Positions 25,012 to 35,636 are shown, counted from the stretch's first letter. The stretch is 64,000 nucleotides of DNA from Saprospiraceae bacterium (GCA_016714895.1 JADKBV010000001.1:1240001-1304000); one strand, 5' to 3'. The notes: a model not told the origin generated them from the letters alone. A program made the numbers and translations.

Positions 25012-26557
25012 ATGATCAAAAATACGCAAAAACCTTCAATATTTATTACACTTTTGGCAGTTGTAATTTTTTCCGGGCCGGCATTTGCAGGTATCCGTAC
25101 GTCTGTACCAACGGTTGATTCCCTTACGGTTACTATAACCGGTGATCGGGTCATTTGTGACGAAAGTGGAACGACCCTAACTGCTGTATCATCCACAGCA
25201 GTTGCATTTTTGTGGTCTGTAGGTTCTGTGACACCAACTCAACAAATCACTACTCCCGGTATATACACCATAACCGTAACTGATGTAAACGGGAATACAG
25301 CTTCATACAGCATAAACGTCATCGATGGTAAGTCCGCAAAACTGCCTTCGACTTCTCTTTGCGAAAATACGGCCATGACCCTGTCCAATTTTCCTTTTGA
25401 CGGTTTTTGGACAAGCAAAAACCCTGACATACTCAAAGTAACATCAAATAATGAAATACTTTCTTTGGTTGCAGTCAGCTCCGGTACGACCTTATTGGAT
25501 TTTCGGTTCAACAACTCATCTTGTGTTGTTACATCTGAACCGGTCACCGTTCACCCGACTCCAAAAATCGAGATTTTGGGTGAAGGATACCATTTGTGTT
25601 TTAGGAACCACAAATATGTCACCATCATCAGGTGGTACTTGGAGTACTTCAAGGCCATTTGCAGGGACCATTAGTAATGCAGGTCTTGCGACCGGCGTAA
25701 TTCCCGGCACTTTTACCTGTACATTCACACAATCCTCCACAGGATGTGTCTCTGCACCAAGTAAGATAATCAGGGTAATTGAACGCCCTGAAATAAACAA
25801 TACCATACCTTCAAATCTCTGTCTTGGTGGCGATTTGTTGCAACTTACCATCAATACTTCGAAACCGGGTATATGGAATAGCTCCAGACCTGACGTGGCC
25901 ACCATTGACCAGGAAGGCAGAATCACACCAATCAAAGAGGGTGTAACACAATTTTATCATAATTTGGGACAACATTGTTATGTTTCACCTGTCGAAAAAA
26001 GAGTACAAAACGTGGTTACTTCAGTGACACATACCACTATTTTGCAAAATAAACTTATAGGTTTGTCAAATTCAAATCCGGGTATCTGGAAAAGTGATGA
26101 TGAAGAAATTGTTACCATCATCAACAATCAACAAGCCAACTCAAAAAAAGAAGGTCAAACCATTTTGCGTTTTGAATCAGCATCGGGTTGTGAGTCATCT
26201 TTCGGAATCACAGTCAAAAAATCCAAATTCGGATCTAATGCAGACATCTCTTTAGGTGAATTTACAAACGGAAATAATAACAGTGCCTACAAAGTGCACA
26301 TCCCACAACCTGCCGGTGAAACCATGTTCAATACCGATAAAGATATGGTTTACCCCAACCCGTTTTCAAATGAAATATATTTTCATGAAGAAATAGCAGG
26401 TAAGTCCTTGTTTATTTATCATATCTCCGGAAAACTGGTTTGGTCAGGAATAGCAGGATCTCAAAAACCGGACACTAACTTCTGGGAAAAAGGAGTGTAC
26501 TTTTTGTCGGTAACGTCAAATGACGAAGTCAAAACACAAAAATTGATAAAGTTTTAA
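25012..26557 (+). pseudogene. T9SS-secreted Ig-like surface protein, frameshifted
   Basis: Two overlapping frames make one protein of about 514 residues. The first (from 25012) has a signal peptide (FITLLAVVIFSGPAFA) and Ig/PKD-like repeats, and runs to ILGEG. The second continues from DTICVLGTTN to a stop at 26557. One surplus G in GG at 25585-25586 explains the shift: removing it gives GEDTICVLG. The C-terminus is a type-A sorting domain (YPNPFSNEIYF, then KGVYFLSV, KLIKF), which directs the protein through type IX secretion to the cell surface. Either a sequencing error or a genuinely inactivated gene. Confidence 0.8.
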
Positions 26558-26575
26558 CTCTACGAAACAAAAAAT

Positions 26576-26971
26576 ATGAGCGCATTCAGATTTTATATTC
26601 CCCTGGCTTTATTGTCAGTATTTTTTCTGATTCCTTTTTCATGTGATAACGAAAAAACGAATCTCTACCTCTTTAAAAAATGGGAAATCATTAGTGTGGA
26701 TGACACACCTTACGAAAATACGGACTATGATGTAAAATATGTCGAGTTTTTTGAAAACGGAAAAGTATTGACATATGATGACGACGTAGAATATCCCGAT
26801 ATTGAAACTGCAACGTGGAATTGGACAGAAGAAAATGAAGTTTTGGAAATCATCTACGACGGTGGAGTAACTTCTTTTGAAATTGTCCGGCTTGAAAAAA
26901 ATGAATTTTGGTTTTATCTTACAGAAGACGGTGTAGGTTACGAATTGGTTAAGTGCCTGGTGGTTCAGTGA
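26576..26971 (+). CDS. Putative lipoprotein, lipocalin-like
   Basis: 131 residues. The signal ends LIPFSC, with Cys23 as the lipidation site. The rest is short and acidic, with KKWEIISVDDT near residues 35-45, FENGKVLTYDDD and WNWTEENEVLEI, the pattern seen in small Bacteroidota lipocalin-like lipoproteins (inference). It starts 18 bases after the secreted protein gene and may be co-transcribed with it. Function unknown. Confidence 0.72.
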   Translation: MSAFRFYIPLALLSVFFLIPFSCDNEKTNLYLFKKWEIISVDDTPYENTDYDVKYVEFFENGKVLTYDDDVEYPDIETATWNWTEENEVLEIIYDGGVTSFEIVRLEKNEFWFYLTEDGVGYELVKCLVVQ

Positions 26972-27138
26972 TCCATTTCTGACATGCTGAATGAAATGGA
27001 ATTACATCCAGGATCTCTGACAAAACAACTAATCCAAAATTAGTACATCCAAAATTCAGGTTCTCACTGATTCCGTTCCGACCAAAAAACATTTATCAAC
27101 TACCAACTGTAAACCCAGCATTTATATAGGAATAAGGG

Positions 27139-28134
27139 CTATCTGGTCTGCAGCAATCCCACCAAATCTTTAACTTCCCGAAGGGTTTCCTGGGCAACTT
27201 TTCTGATTTCTGCTGAGGATTCTTTGATTTGGTCTTTGATTCTTTTTTTATCTTCGTTGATCTCTTTTTTATGCTCCTGAATGGGTTTCATCATGGACCA
27301 CAAAGAATCAGCGGTCACCTGCTTCAATTCTGAATATTTCAAATTTTCTGAATTATACGCATCCATCAAAACTTGATAACCATCTGAATTACCGCTTGCT
27401 TTGATCAACAAAAAAAGGTTTTCAACCCCTTCTGACATGGTATCACCTTTTTCTCCGGTATCTGTCACAGCACTTTTGATTTGTCGACGCAGGGTTTCTT
27501 CGTCAGCAAAAAGGTTGATATAATGTTTTTCACCGGCAGATTTGCTCATTTTTTTGGAAGGATCTGCTGTGGAACGAATTTTAGGAGTTTCAGTGTACAA
27601 AGGTTCCGGCATAACAAAATACTCTTTGCCCACGAGATGGTTAAACCTTTGGGCTATGTCGCGGGTTAATTCGAGGTGTTGTTCCTGATCCTTGCCTATA
27701 GGAACATAATCTGCTCTGTAAATCAATATATCTGCTGCCTGAAGTACCGGATAGGTAAATAAACCCACAGAAACAAAATCGTCTTTGCCGGTGTCTCTGT
27801 CCGTACTTTTATCTTTAAACTGCGTCATTCGCATCGCCTGACCATAAGAAGCATAACATTGTAAAATCCATGCCAGTTCGGTATGCTCCGGCACCATAGA
27901 CTGTATAAACAGATTTTCAGATTTGACGCCGCAAGCCATGAGATTGGTTATAAGTTCCCAGGTATTATTCCGTAGTTTTTTGATATCAAAAGGCATCGTC
28001 ATGGCGTGATAATCCACGACACCGTAAAAACATTTATAGGATTCCTGCAGTTTGACCCAATTGGAGACAGCTCCGAAATAATTACCCAAATGCATATATC
28101 CTGTGGGCTGAATGGCTGAAAGCACCGTTTTCAT
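27139..28134 (-). CDS. trpS: Tryptophanyl-tRNA synthetase
   Basis: 331 residues, a class I synthetase charging tRNA-Trp. It has the HIGH-type motif HLGN (residues 15-18) in QPTGYMHLGNYFGA and the KMSKS loop at residues 195-199, and GKDQEQHLELTRDIA in between. It starts MKTVLSAIQPTG at an ATG. Gene order on the minus strand is recQ, aroQ, trpS; the 109-base gap to aroQ leaves room for a separate promoter. Confidence 0.97.
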   Translation of the reverse strand: MKTVLSAIQPTGYMHLGNYFGAVSNWVKLQESYKCFYGVVDYHAMTMPFDIKKLRNNTWELITNLMACGVKSENLFIQSMVPEHTELAWILQCYASYGQAMRMTQFKDKSTDRDTGKDDFVSVGLFTYPVLQAADILIYRADYVPIGKDQEQHLELTRDIAQRFNHLVGKEYFVMPEPLYTETPKIRSTADPSKKMSKSAGEKHYINLFADEETLRRQIKSAVTDTGEKGDTMSEGVENLFLLIKASGNSDGYQVLMDAYNSENLKYSELKQVTADSLWSMMKPIQEHKKEINEDKKRIKDQIKESSAEIRKVAQETLREVKDLVGLLQTR

Positions 28135-28243
28135 ATTAAAAAATATTTATATATTTAAAATGTGGTTTTAAATTGATATTAGCGTAAAATATCCGTCAAA
28201 TATTCTGTTTCTTTAAAAATGATAGCAGATAAAAAGATGTTTG

Positions 28244-28693
28244 TTACTTGTTACCTTCTTTTTTCGGAAAAACTTCGATTTTAAAATATTCGATGGCTTC
28301 TCTGTAGCCGTCCAATCCTTTTCCAATGATGCTGTGAATACTGGATTCTTTGATATAATTGGTTTGACGGAAAGGTTCTCTTTTATAAATATCACTGATG
28401 TGTACTTCTATAACCGGTGTGGTGATAGCTCTCAAGGCATCGGCTATTGCCACGGAAGTGTGGGTAAATCCACCGGCATTGAGGATGATACCATCATATC
28501 TGAAACCCACCTGATGCAATTTGTCCAGGATATCTCCTTCATGATTGGATTGGTAATAATGCAGGTTATAATCGGGAAATAAAGATTCCAGATTGTCAAA
28601 ATAATCTTCAAAACGTGTATTTCCGTAAATCTCCGGTTGCCGGACACCCAAAAGATTGAGATTGGGTCCATTGATAATGATGATCTGTACCAT
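28244..28693 (-). CDS. aroQ: Type II 3-dehydroquinate dehydratase
   Basis: 149 residues, third step of the shikimate pathway. Start motif IIIINGPNLNLLGVRQPEIYG with the catalytic Tyr23, and the later block TPVIEVHISDIYKREPFR with the catalytic His98; QSNHEGDILD and NAGGFTHTSVAI complete the active site. It starts 3 bases after the recQ stop, so the two are co-transcribed. This aroQ-recQ pairing with kdsD opposite recurs in the phylum. Confidence 0.97.
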   Translation of the reverse strand: MVQIIIINGPNLNLLGVRQPEIYGNTRFEDYFDNLESLFPDYNLHYYQSNHEGDILDKLHQVGFRYDGIILNAGGFTHTSVAIADALRAITTPVIEVHISDIYKREPFRQTNYIKESSIHSIIGKGLDGYREAIEYFKIEVFPKKEGNK

Positions 28694-28696
28694 AGA

Positions 28697-30895
28697 TTAA
28701 TTGGCTATATCACACAAAAATTTAAGTCGACCCAACAATACTTCTTCTTCGGTGATATCATCCTGCGAAAGGGCCCTGATGGCATCTTCTACTGAATCTG
28801 TTTTGGCGCTTTTAAAATAATCAAATATTTCTTCGAGGATTTCATCATCGATTCTGTCTTTCAGCTGATAATTGATATTGAGTTTTGTGCCGCCGTCAGC
28901 AATATTATTGAGTTCGTACAATAACTCGCCGAATTTCATCTCAACATTTCGCGCTATATCTTCAAAAGGCATTTTCCGGTCGATAGACTGAATGATAGTC
29001 ACTTTGTATTTAGACTTATTGGCAACCTGTTTGATGACAACTTCTGTCGGCCGGTCAATTTCGTTTTCTTCGACATATTTTTTAATCAGCTCGATAAAAG
29101 GTTTACCAAACTTAATGGCTTTACCTTCGCTGACGCCGGCAATTTTTTTCATATCTTCCATCGAAATGGGATAATAGGTCGCCATTTCCTGCAAGGAAGG
29201 TTCTGAAAACACTACCCACGGCTGCACATTGACTCTTTTTGCTTCTGCTTTTCTAAGATCTTTGAGCAAACTGACCAAAGCTTCATCCAGAGCGGCTCCA
29301 CCTCCGCCCATTCCTTCGGCATCAAAATCTTCTTTGACTGAAAAATCTCTGTTGAGCGGAATCATCACAGAAGTTGGTTTTTTGATAAAAGCATGACCTG
29401 CTTCCGTCAGTTTTAGTATACCATATTGTTCGATTTCTTTATAAATCAAATCATGGAGAATGGCTTGTCTGAATATTGTGTGCCAAAAGAGTTCGTCTTT
29501 TTCTTTTCCTTTACCGAACAAAGGAAGTTTATCAAACTTAAAGTCTTTCATTTCTTTGCTGGCAACACCCATTACAAATTCTATCAGAATTTTGACGGTA
29601 TAGTTTTCATTCAATTGAGCAATACATTTCAGGGCGAGGGCCATCATATCACTGACTTCCACTTTTTCCTTAGGATATTTACAATTGTCACACATATTAC
29701 TGCACTTGGTATCATCGTATTCTTCACCAAAATAATGCAATAAAAATTTACGCCTGCATGTGCTGGTCTCTGCATAAGCGATGACCTCTTCCATGAGTTG
29801 TGCCGACAATTCTCTTTCAGCTACCGGTTTGTCCCGGAGGAATTTTTCGAGTTTGAGGATATCTTTGTATGTATAAAATGCAAGGCAATCACCTTTCAAT
29901 CCGTCACGACCTCCTCTTCCGGTCTCCTGATAATAATTTTCAATACTTTTCGGCATGTCGTAATGAATCACAAAACGAACATCCGGTTTGTCGATGCCCA
30001 TTCCGAAAGCGATGGTAGCAACAATAACCTCCACTTCTTCCATAAGAAAATCATCCTGAACTTTGGTTCGTATTTTGGCATCGAGACCGGCATGATAAGC
30101 AGCAGCTTTGATGCCGTTGACATTCAGAACCTGTGCTATATCTTCAGTACTTTTTCTGGCCTGAACATATATAATCCCGGATTTGCTTCCTGAAGTTTTG
30201 ATAAACTGAATAATATTTTTGATTGTTTGGTCTTTGTTGACCTTCGGACGAATTTCATAATACAGATTGTCTCTGTTGAAAGACGAAACAAAAACGTTTA
30301 CCTCTTTCATCTCGAGACTCTTGATGATATCTGTCTGTACTTTCGGGGTAGCTGTTGCTGTCAGTGCGATGATTGGAATATTTTCATTGATCGCAGAGAT
30401 CATGGTTCTGATCCTCCTGTATTCAGGTCTGAAATCATGTCCCCACTCAGAAATACAGTGAGCTTCATCTACTGCTACAAATGAAATATTGGATTTTTGA
30501 AAAAAGTCAATATTTTCATCTTTTGTCAACGTTTCAGGTGCAATAAACAACATCTTTGTTTTGCCGGAAGATATTTCGGCTTTGACGTCATTCATCTGTG
30601 TTTTATTCAGAGATGAATTTAAAAAACTGGCAATGTTGTCTTCCTGACTGTAACCTCTGATGGAATCCACCTGATTTTTCATCAAAGCGATCAAAGGAGA
30701 AATGATGATTGCTGTTCCTTCCATCATCATGGCTGGAAGTTGGTAACACAATGATTTGCCACCGCCTGTAGGCATAATCACAAACGTATTTTCTTTTTGT
30801 AAAACGCTTCTGACTATTTCTTTTTGTTCCCCTTTGAAGGTTTCAAAACCGAAATATTTTTTTAATGCGTCGTGAATATCCTGATCAGTGTACAT
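28697..30895 (-). CDS. recQ: ATP-dependent DNA helicase RecQ
   Basis: 732 residues. Superfamily 2 helicase with Walker A TGGGKS (residues 43-48), DEAH box (143-146) followed by CISEWGHDFRPEYRR, then the RecQ zinc region with Cys-rich sequence (CSNMCDNCKYPKE) and an RQC domain. The HRDC-like stretch lies near residues 535-610, and a further helical C-terminal part follows. It unwinds recombination and replication intermediates. A TAATTTTG box (30941-30934) lies about 40 bases upstream. Confidence 0.95.
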   Translation of the reverse strand: MYTDQDIHDALKKYFGFETFKGEQKEIVRSVLQKENTFVIMPTGGGKSLCYQLPAMMMEGTAIIISPLIALMKNQVDSIRGYSQEDNIASFLNSSLNKTQMNDVKAEISSGKTKMLFIAPETLTKDENIDFFQKSNISFVAVDEAHCISEWGHDFRPEYRRIRTMISAINENIPIIALTATATPKVQTDIIKSLEMKEVNVFVSSFNRDNLYYEIRPKVNKDQTIKNIIQFIKTSGSKSGIIYVQARKSTEDIAQVLNVNGIKAAAYHAGLDAKIRTKVQDDFLMEEVEVIVATIAFGMGIDKPDVRFVIHYDMPKSIENYYQETGRGGRDGLKGDCLAFYTYKDILKLEKFLRDKPVAERELSAQLMEEVIAYAETSTCRRKFLLHYFGEEYDDTKCSNMCDNCKYPKEKVEVSDMMALALKCIAQLNENYTVKILIEFVMGVASKEMKDFKFDKLPLFGKGKEKDELFWHTIFRQAILHDLIYKEIEQYGILKLTEAGHAFIKKPTSVMIPLNRDFSVKEDFDAEGMGGGGAALDEALVSLLKDLRKAEAKRVNVQPWVVFSEPSLQEMATYYPISMEDMKKIAGVSEGKAIKFGKPFIELIKKYVEENEIDRPTEVVIKQVANKSKYKVTIIQSIDRKMPFEDIARNVEMKFGELLYELNNIADGGTKLNINYQLKDRIDDEILEEIFDYFKSAKTDSVEDAIRALSQDDITEEEVLLGRLKFLCDIAN

Positions 30896-31042
30896 GATTA
30901 TTGATTATTACATATTCCGGTCTCATCATAAGACAAAATTAAGGTTCTAAGATAATACATTTATCGTAAATGAAAACAAAACGTGTAGATTTTTTTTGAA
31001 AAACAAAAAAATATTTCTTAAAAAAAACCGATGAATTGTTTT

Positions 31043-31050
31043 AATTTTGG
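31043..31050 (+). promoter_or_regulatory. Candidate -7 promoter box for kdsD
   Basis: TAATTTTG on the plus strand about 50 bases before the TTG start of kdsD; matches TAnnTTTG without a clear -33. Confidence 0.3.
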
Positions 31051-31099
31051 CCGTTTTTAAGACCGTTTTTTAAAAGGACGCCAAAAATACAATTTACCA

Positions 31100-32068
31100 T
31101 TGAATAATCAAAATATAATCCGGGAAAAAATTACAGACACTTTATTGTCGGAAGCAAATGCATTATTGGCTTTAAGCAGGAGTGTGGATGCCAATCTCGT
31201 CAGAAGTGTGGAAGAGATCTTTTTGTGTACAGGAAGTGTAGTAGTCACCGGAATCGGAAAAAGTGCCATCATAGCTCAAAAAATGGTTGCCACATTTAAT
31301 TCTACAGGAACGAATGCAGTATTTATGCATGCTGCCGATGCTATTCACGGGGATTTGGGCATCATCAAAAACGAAGATATCGTCATTTGTTTGTCAAAAA
31401 GCGGCAATAGTCCGGAAATCAAAGTTTTGGTTCCGATGATCAAAGGATTTGGCAATAAAATCATTGGTTTGGTTTCTCACAAAGATTCCTTTTTGTATCA
31501 GGAGGCTGATTTTCCTGTATGGTTGCCTATGGAAAAAGAAGCTGACCCAAATAATCTGGCACCAACAACCAGTACCACCCTGCAAATGGCGGTCGGAGAT
31601 GCCATGGCCATAGCCTTACTGACCTTAAAAGGTTTTTCAAAAGAAGCATTTGGAAGATTTCATCCCGGTGGAAGTATAGGAAAACAAATATATCTGAAAG
31701 TTTCCGATATTTACGTTCATAATGAAAAACCCAAAGTCTACGAATCTGATAATATCAAAAAGATTATTGTAGAAATATCCAAAAAAAGATTGGGGATAAC
31801 GGTTGTTGTGGATGATAATGAAAATATGAAAGGCGTAATTACAGATGGTGACCTGAGAAGAATGCTTGAAAACACAGAAAATCTGACTTCAGTCACGGCC
31901 AAAGATATTATGAACTCCATACCTAAAACCATTTCTGCTGATGCTCTGGCTGCAGATGCTTTGGGAACAATGCGTAAAAACAGTATTTCGCAATTGGTAG
32001 TCGTGGAAGGAAACCGCTATAAAGGTGTGATCCATATTCACGATCTGATCCGGGAAGGGATCATGTAA
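31100..32068 (+). CDS. kdsD: Arabinose-5-phosphate isomerase, KpsF/GutQ family
   Basis: 322 residues: an N-terminal SIS sugar-isomerase domain (VVTGIGKSAIIAQKM, about residues 49-63; CLSKSGNSPEI) and two C-terminal CBS domains (about residues 205-320). The enzyme makes D-arabinose 5-phosphate for Kdo in lipopolysaccharide synthesis. The start is TTG 31100 (MNNQNIIREKI); an in-frame stop lies 42 bases upstream with no ATG in between. Divergent from recQ. The CBS pair usually senses nucleotides. Confidence 0.93.
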   Translation: MNNQNIIREKITDTLLSEANALLALSRSVDANLVRSVEEIFLCTGSVVVTGIGKSAIIAQKMVATFNSTGTNAVFMHAADAIHGDLGIIKNEDIVICLSKSGNSPEIKVLVPMIKGFGNKIIGLVSHKDSFLYQEADFPVWLPMEKEADPNNLAPTTSTTLQMAVGDAMAIALLTLKGFSKEAFGRFHPGGSIGKQIYLKVSDIYVHNEKPKVYESDNIKKIIVEISKKRLGITVVVDDNENMKGVITDGDLRRMLENTENLTSVTAKDIMNSIPKTISADALAADALGTMRKNSISQLVVVEGNRYKGVIHIHDLIREGIM

Positions 32069-32199
32069 AAACGGATAATTCATTTATTCTACAAAAAAAC
32101 AATCAAGGTTTACCCTATATAATTACAGTGGTTAACCCTCAATTTTACTTTTTTTTCAATTTTTGTTTATATATTAATCTAAAATTCTATATATAAATT

Positions 32200-32207
32200 T
32201 ATCTTTG
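32200..32207 (+). promoter_or_regulatory. Candidate -7 promoter box for the metalloprotease gene
   Basis: TATCTTTG, an exact TAnnTTTG match, 21 bases before the ATG at 32228. No TTTG at the expected distance upstream. Confidence 0.35.
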
Positions 32208-32227
32208 GGCTACTAAATTTATTTTTT

Positions 32228-35200
32228 ATGTATAGGATGCACTTTTATACCCTTTTTATTATTTTTATATTTTCATCAGGTAAAATTTTCAGTCAGACTT
32301 CGGGGCATGAATTTGTGATTGACATCAATGAAATCAGAAAATCATTGTCTGCTGAAAAAAAATCCGACAGAACAGATAGTACTTTACCGGAAATAACTCT
32401 ACCCAATCATGTTGGTCTTCCCATAAGATATACAGCAACAGAGTCCTCGGTCATGTCGGCCGAAATGGAAAAAGCGTTTCCGGAGTTCAAAACCTACGCA
32501 CTTCAGGGAGTAGACCAAAAACTGGCTTACGGAAGGATTTTTGTCAGCCCCTTTGGTGTCGAAGGTGTAATGATAATTGGAAATTACAGAGTAAAAATCG
32601 AAGCCAAAGACAAAACCAATCCATTGGTTCACAAGGCTTTTCTCCTTGAACTTAACAATCCTTTTACTTGTGGTACGGATGAAGAGGCAAAAATTATTAA
32701 AGGTCAGTTTTCAGGACTACGAAATCCCAATGGCGGCACAGAAAGACAATATGAAATGGCCATCGTATGTACCGGAGAGTTTTATCAGAATGCTTCTTTT
32801 GGGAACAATAATTTGACCCAAGCCAACGCCGCTGTTGTTAACATCATCAATATGATCAATGTCTATTGGAACGCAGAAATGTCTATCAGAATCACCATAT
32901 TCCAGACACCCGTCATTTATACCAATCCTGCAACCGATCCTTTTGATATTGCAGCAGGTAATCTGACAGCTCAGGCTTCCACAGCGATTCATACCAATTT
33001 CCCGGCAGGAGGATATGACTTGGGACATGGCCTTCATTATATTGCAGGCGGTGGTTCAGGAGTTGCCGGTGTAGGTGTGGTTTGTAATAATACTGTCTCA
33101 GGAGGTGGAAGGGTCAATTCACGAGGTTGGTCAAGCGGTACTTCTCAGAGTTTGATTGCGATTAATATCATGACTCACGAAGTGGGCCATATGTTTAATT
33201 CCCCGCATACATTTAACGGATCATTAGCAAATTGTAATACAGGTCAGCACAGCACCAATACTGCTTACGAAATCGGCTCAGGGACAACCATTATGTCTTA
33301 TGCCGGTCTTTGCGATGCACATAATATACAAAGCACACAGGATTTGTATTTTCACTCCAAAAGTCTCGAGCTCTTCTATAATTTTGTCGTAGGTACAAGC
33401 TGCTCTACAAATACCTCTACCGGAAACACTCCCCCGACCGTCGATGCTACGATTTGTGCCGGACCGTACACCATACCGATATCCACACCCTTCGAACTTA
33501 CAGGTTCCGGAAGTGATGTCAATAACAATGTACTTACTTATGTGTGGGAACAAATAAATGAAGACGGAGTCGGGGTAAGGCCAACGCATGGTTTTACAGG
33601 TTCAACAGCAGCGGCAAGTGCTACTGCTCCGTTGTTCAGAAGTTTCCCGCCTACTACTTCAGGATTTACAAGGTCTTTTCCATCCAGAGCATTGGTTTTA
33701 GCCAATAATTATACAAGCAATTTTGAGCCATTGCCGACGGTGTCCAGAACGTTAAATTTCAGATTGACGGTCAGAGATAATCTGGTTCCCAACGGAGCTT
33801 ATGCCTATGACGATATAGCCATCACAGTAGATGGAACCAAAGGTCCTTTATCCGTCACAGCACCCAATACAGCTGTGACAATCAATGCCGGAAGCAGTTC
33901 CACCATTACCTGGGCAGTAAACAGCACCAACAGCATTTGTAATAGTGTCAATATTTTATTGTCCCTGGACGGCGGACAGACGTACCCGGTCACCTTAGCA
34001 ACTGCGACCGATAATGACGGAACCCAGTCGGTGACATTTCCTGGTGGTTTGTCAGGCAGTACAACGGCCAGGATCAGGATAGAAAGTGCGTGCATTACAT
34101 GCGTCCGATTTTACGATGTTTCAAATGTCAATTTCACCATTTCGTCAGCCTGCAATACGGTGGTAAGTAATCAGTGCAATATCACTCCGGTTACGGCACA
34201 AGAAGGTAATAATGCTTTGATATTAAGTATGGATGTGGCCTATGGCAATGTTTTTACAACAAAAAGTATGGTTCCGTCAGGAGCTGCGGTGAACAGTGCA
34301 CTACATTCGGGAACAACTCCATTTACCGGAGGATGTACCGCCATTAATTTTGGAGACCGGGCAGCTGTAGCAAGGTTTAAACCTTCAGCAAACGGCAACT
34401 ACACCTTTAATATGACCGGTGGATTCCGCCACCTGACTATCTATCAGGGAGAATATAACCCTTCCTCACCGTGCACCAATTTTTTAGGTTCGACAGCGTA
34501 CAACGGAGGTATGATATCTAACCCTATGACCCTCAATCTGAATGCTTGCAATATCTACACGGCCGTATTTTTTGATGTATCCGGAACAAACGGAACATTG
34601 ACGGTGACGCCTCCAGCCGGAGCTTTTGTGTTTGATCATAATCCGCCGACGGCTACCAACTATTCATATACCTATGCGGCAGTGAACACCTCAAATAACC
34701 TTATTGCAGCGGTTAGTGCAGCACCAAATTTTACGACGTTGGCACCCGGTAGTTATTGCGTTTACGGTATATTTTATTATAGCGGAGCATCCAGCCCACC
34801 TACTTTTTTTGACCCTTCAACGTTTGTTGGACAAACAATTTCAGGATTATTGAATGCAGGTGTTTGCAACAGGGCCAGCGAAAATTGTCGACCGCTTACC
34901 GTCACCCAAATTTGTGGTACTGTGGTGAACAATAATCTGGATGACGGTGCTGGTTCACTCAGGCGAGCAGTTACCTGCAATCCTGAAGGAACGACCATTA
35001 CCTTTGCTCCGGCAGTGACCCAGGTTAATCTGACTTCTCAATTAGCAGTATCCAAAAATATGACTTTACAAGGTATCAGTGCCATCAGTCGTCCGGAAAT
35101 CATCACTTCGTCAAGCGGAATCAACATTTCTACCGGCAAGACATTAACCTTACAAAATGTAGACATCAGACATACAGGTAGTCAGACTGTTCAGGGAGGC

Positions 35201-35242
35201 GGCACGTTGAATATTACAGGAACGACAGTGGCAAAACAATAA
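32228..35242 (+). CDS. Secreted zinc metalloprotease, reprolysin-like
   Basis: 1004 residues with a signal peptide (FIIFIFSSGKIFSQ). The central zincin domain has the zinc motif HEVGHMFNSPH (residues 317-327), with Glu318 as catalytic base, and a Met-turn MSYAG at about 356, which together define metzincins. Beyond it follow beta-sandwich regions and a C-terminal stretch with GAGSLRRAVTC and beta-helix-like repeats. No recognisable T9SS sorting domain is seen at the end (LNITGTTVAKQ), unlike most such proteins in this phylum. Probably degrades extracellular protein; substrate unknown. Confidence 0.87.
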   Translation: MYRMHFYTLFIIFIFSSGKIFSQTSGHEFVIDINEIRKSLSAEKKSDRTDSTLPEITLPNHVGLPIRYTATESSVMSAEMEKAFPEFKTYALQGVDQKLAYGRIFVSPFGVEGVMIIGNYRVKIEAKDKTNPLVHKAFLLELNNPFTCGTDEEAKIIKGQFSGLRNPNGGTERQYEMAIVCTGEFYQNASFGNNNLTQANAAVVNIINMINVYWNAEMSIRITIFQTPVIYTNPATDPFDIAAGNLTAQASTAIHTNFPAGGYDLGHGLHYIAGGGSGVAGVGVVCNNTVSGGGRVNSRGWSSGTSQSLIAINIMTHEVGHMFNSPHTFNGSLANCNTGQHSTNTAYEIGSGTTIMSYAGLCDAHNIQSTQDLYFHSKSLELFYNFVVGTSCSTNTSTGNTPPTVDATICAGPYTIPISTPFELTGSGSDVNNNVLTYVWEQINEDGVGVRPTHGFTGSTAAASATAPLFRSFPPTTSGFTRSFPSRALVLANNYTSNFEPLPTVSRTLNFRLTVRDNLVPNGAYAYDDIAITVDGTKGPLSVTAPNTAVTINAGSSSTITWAVNSTNSICNSVNILLSLDGGQTYPVTLATATDNDGTQSVTFPGGLSGSTTARIRIESACITCVRFYDVSNVNFTISSACNTVVSNQCNITPVTAQEGNNALILSMDVAYGNVFTTKSMVPSGAAVNSALHSGTTPFTGGCTAINFGDRAAVARFKPSANGNYTFNMTGGFRHLTIYQGEYNPSSPCTNFLGSTAYNGGMISNPMTLNLNACNIYTAVFFDVSGTNGTLTVTPPAGAFVFDHNPPTATNYSYTYAAVNTSNNLIAAVSAAPNFTTLAPGSYCVYGIFYYSGASSPPTFFDPSTFVGQTISGLLNAGVCNRASENCRPLTVTQICGTVVNNNLDDGAGSLRRAVTCNPEGTTITFAPAVTQVNLTSQLAVSKNMTLQGISAISRPEIITSSSGINISTGKTLTLQNVDIRHTGSQTVQGGGTLNITGTTVAKQ

Positions 35243-35636
35243 TATTGCCGGTAGGGTAAAATCAGTTAAACAATAGTATATTTCAAAATATTTCGTTTGT
35301 ATACATACGGAGGTCTGGTGTTTACCGGACTGTTCTTTGGGTTTGAATAACATTCCATGGTACCGTTTATTGAATTGATGTGTAGTTCAAAGTATGTAAA
35401 CTTGAGGAAAAATAAAGGTAAAATATATTTGTTTTTGATGTAATAATCTTACAGACGTCCTTTGCAATGGCAGGATGTATTGATACCGCACTCCACTGAC
35501 AGGAAACACATTTTTTGTTAAAAGTTTTGAAAAACCGAAGGTGTGTTGTAGTTTTGTTGGAAATAAAAAGCCAGTTTTTCATTTTCAGAATTTTTTTTTG
35601 TAATTAAACTCAAAAATTCAGCTAAACACATAAGAT
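35243..35636. other. Intergenic region, 394 bases
   Basis: Contains no convincing gene. A hairpin GGTCTGGT/ACCGGACT (35312-35319 with 35324-35331, loop GTTT, two wobble pairs), followed by GTTCTTT, may terminate the protease gene. A 71-codon minus-strand frame (35367-35582) lacks any protein-like features. Confidence 0.4.
35312..35338 (+). terminator. Possible terminator after the metalloprotease gene
   Basis: Eight-base stem with a GTTT loop (35312-35331), then a short T-rich tail. The tail is weak, so the call is tentative. Confidence 0.3.

Noticed and set aside
35367..35582. 71-codon minus-strand frame in the 394-base gap
   Set aside because: No motif, no promoter, biased composition; more likely non-coding.
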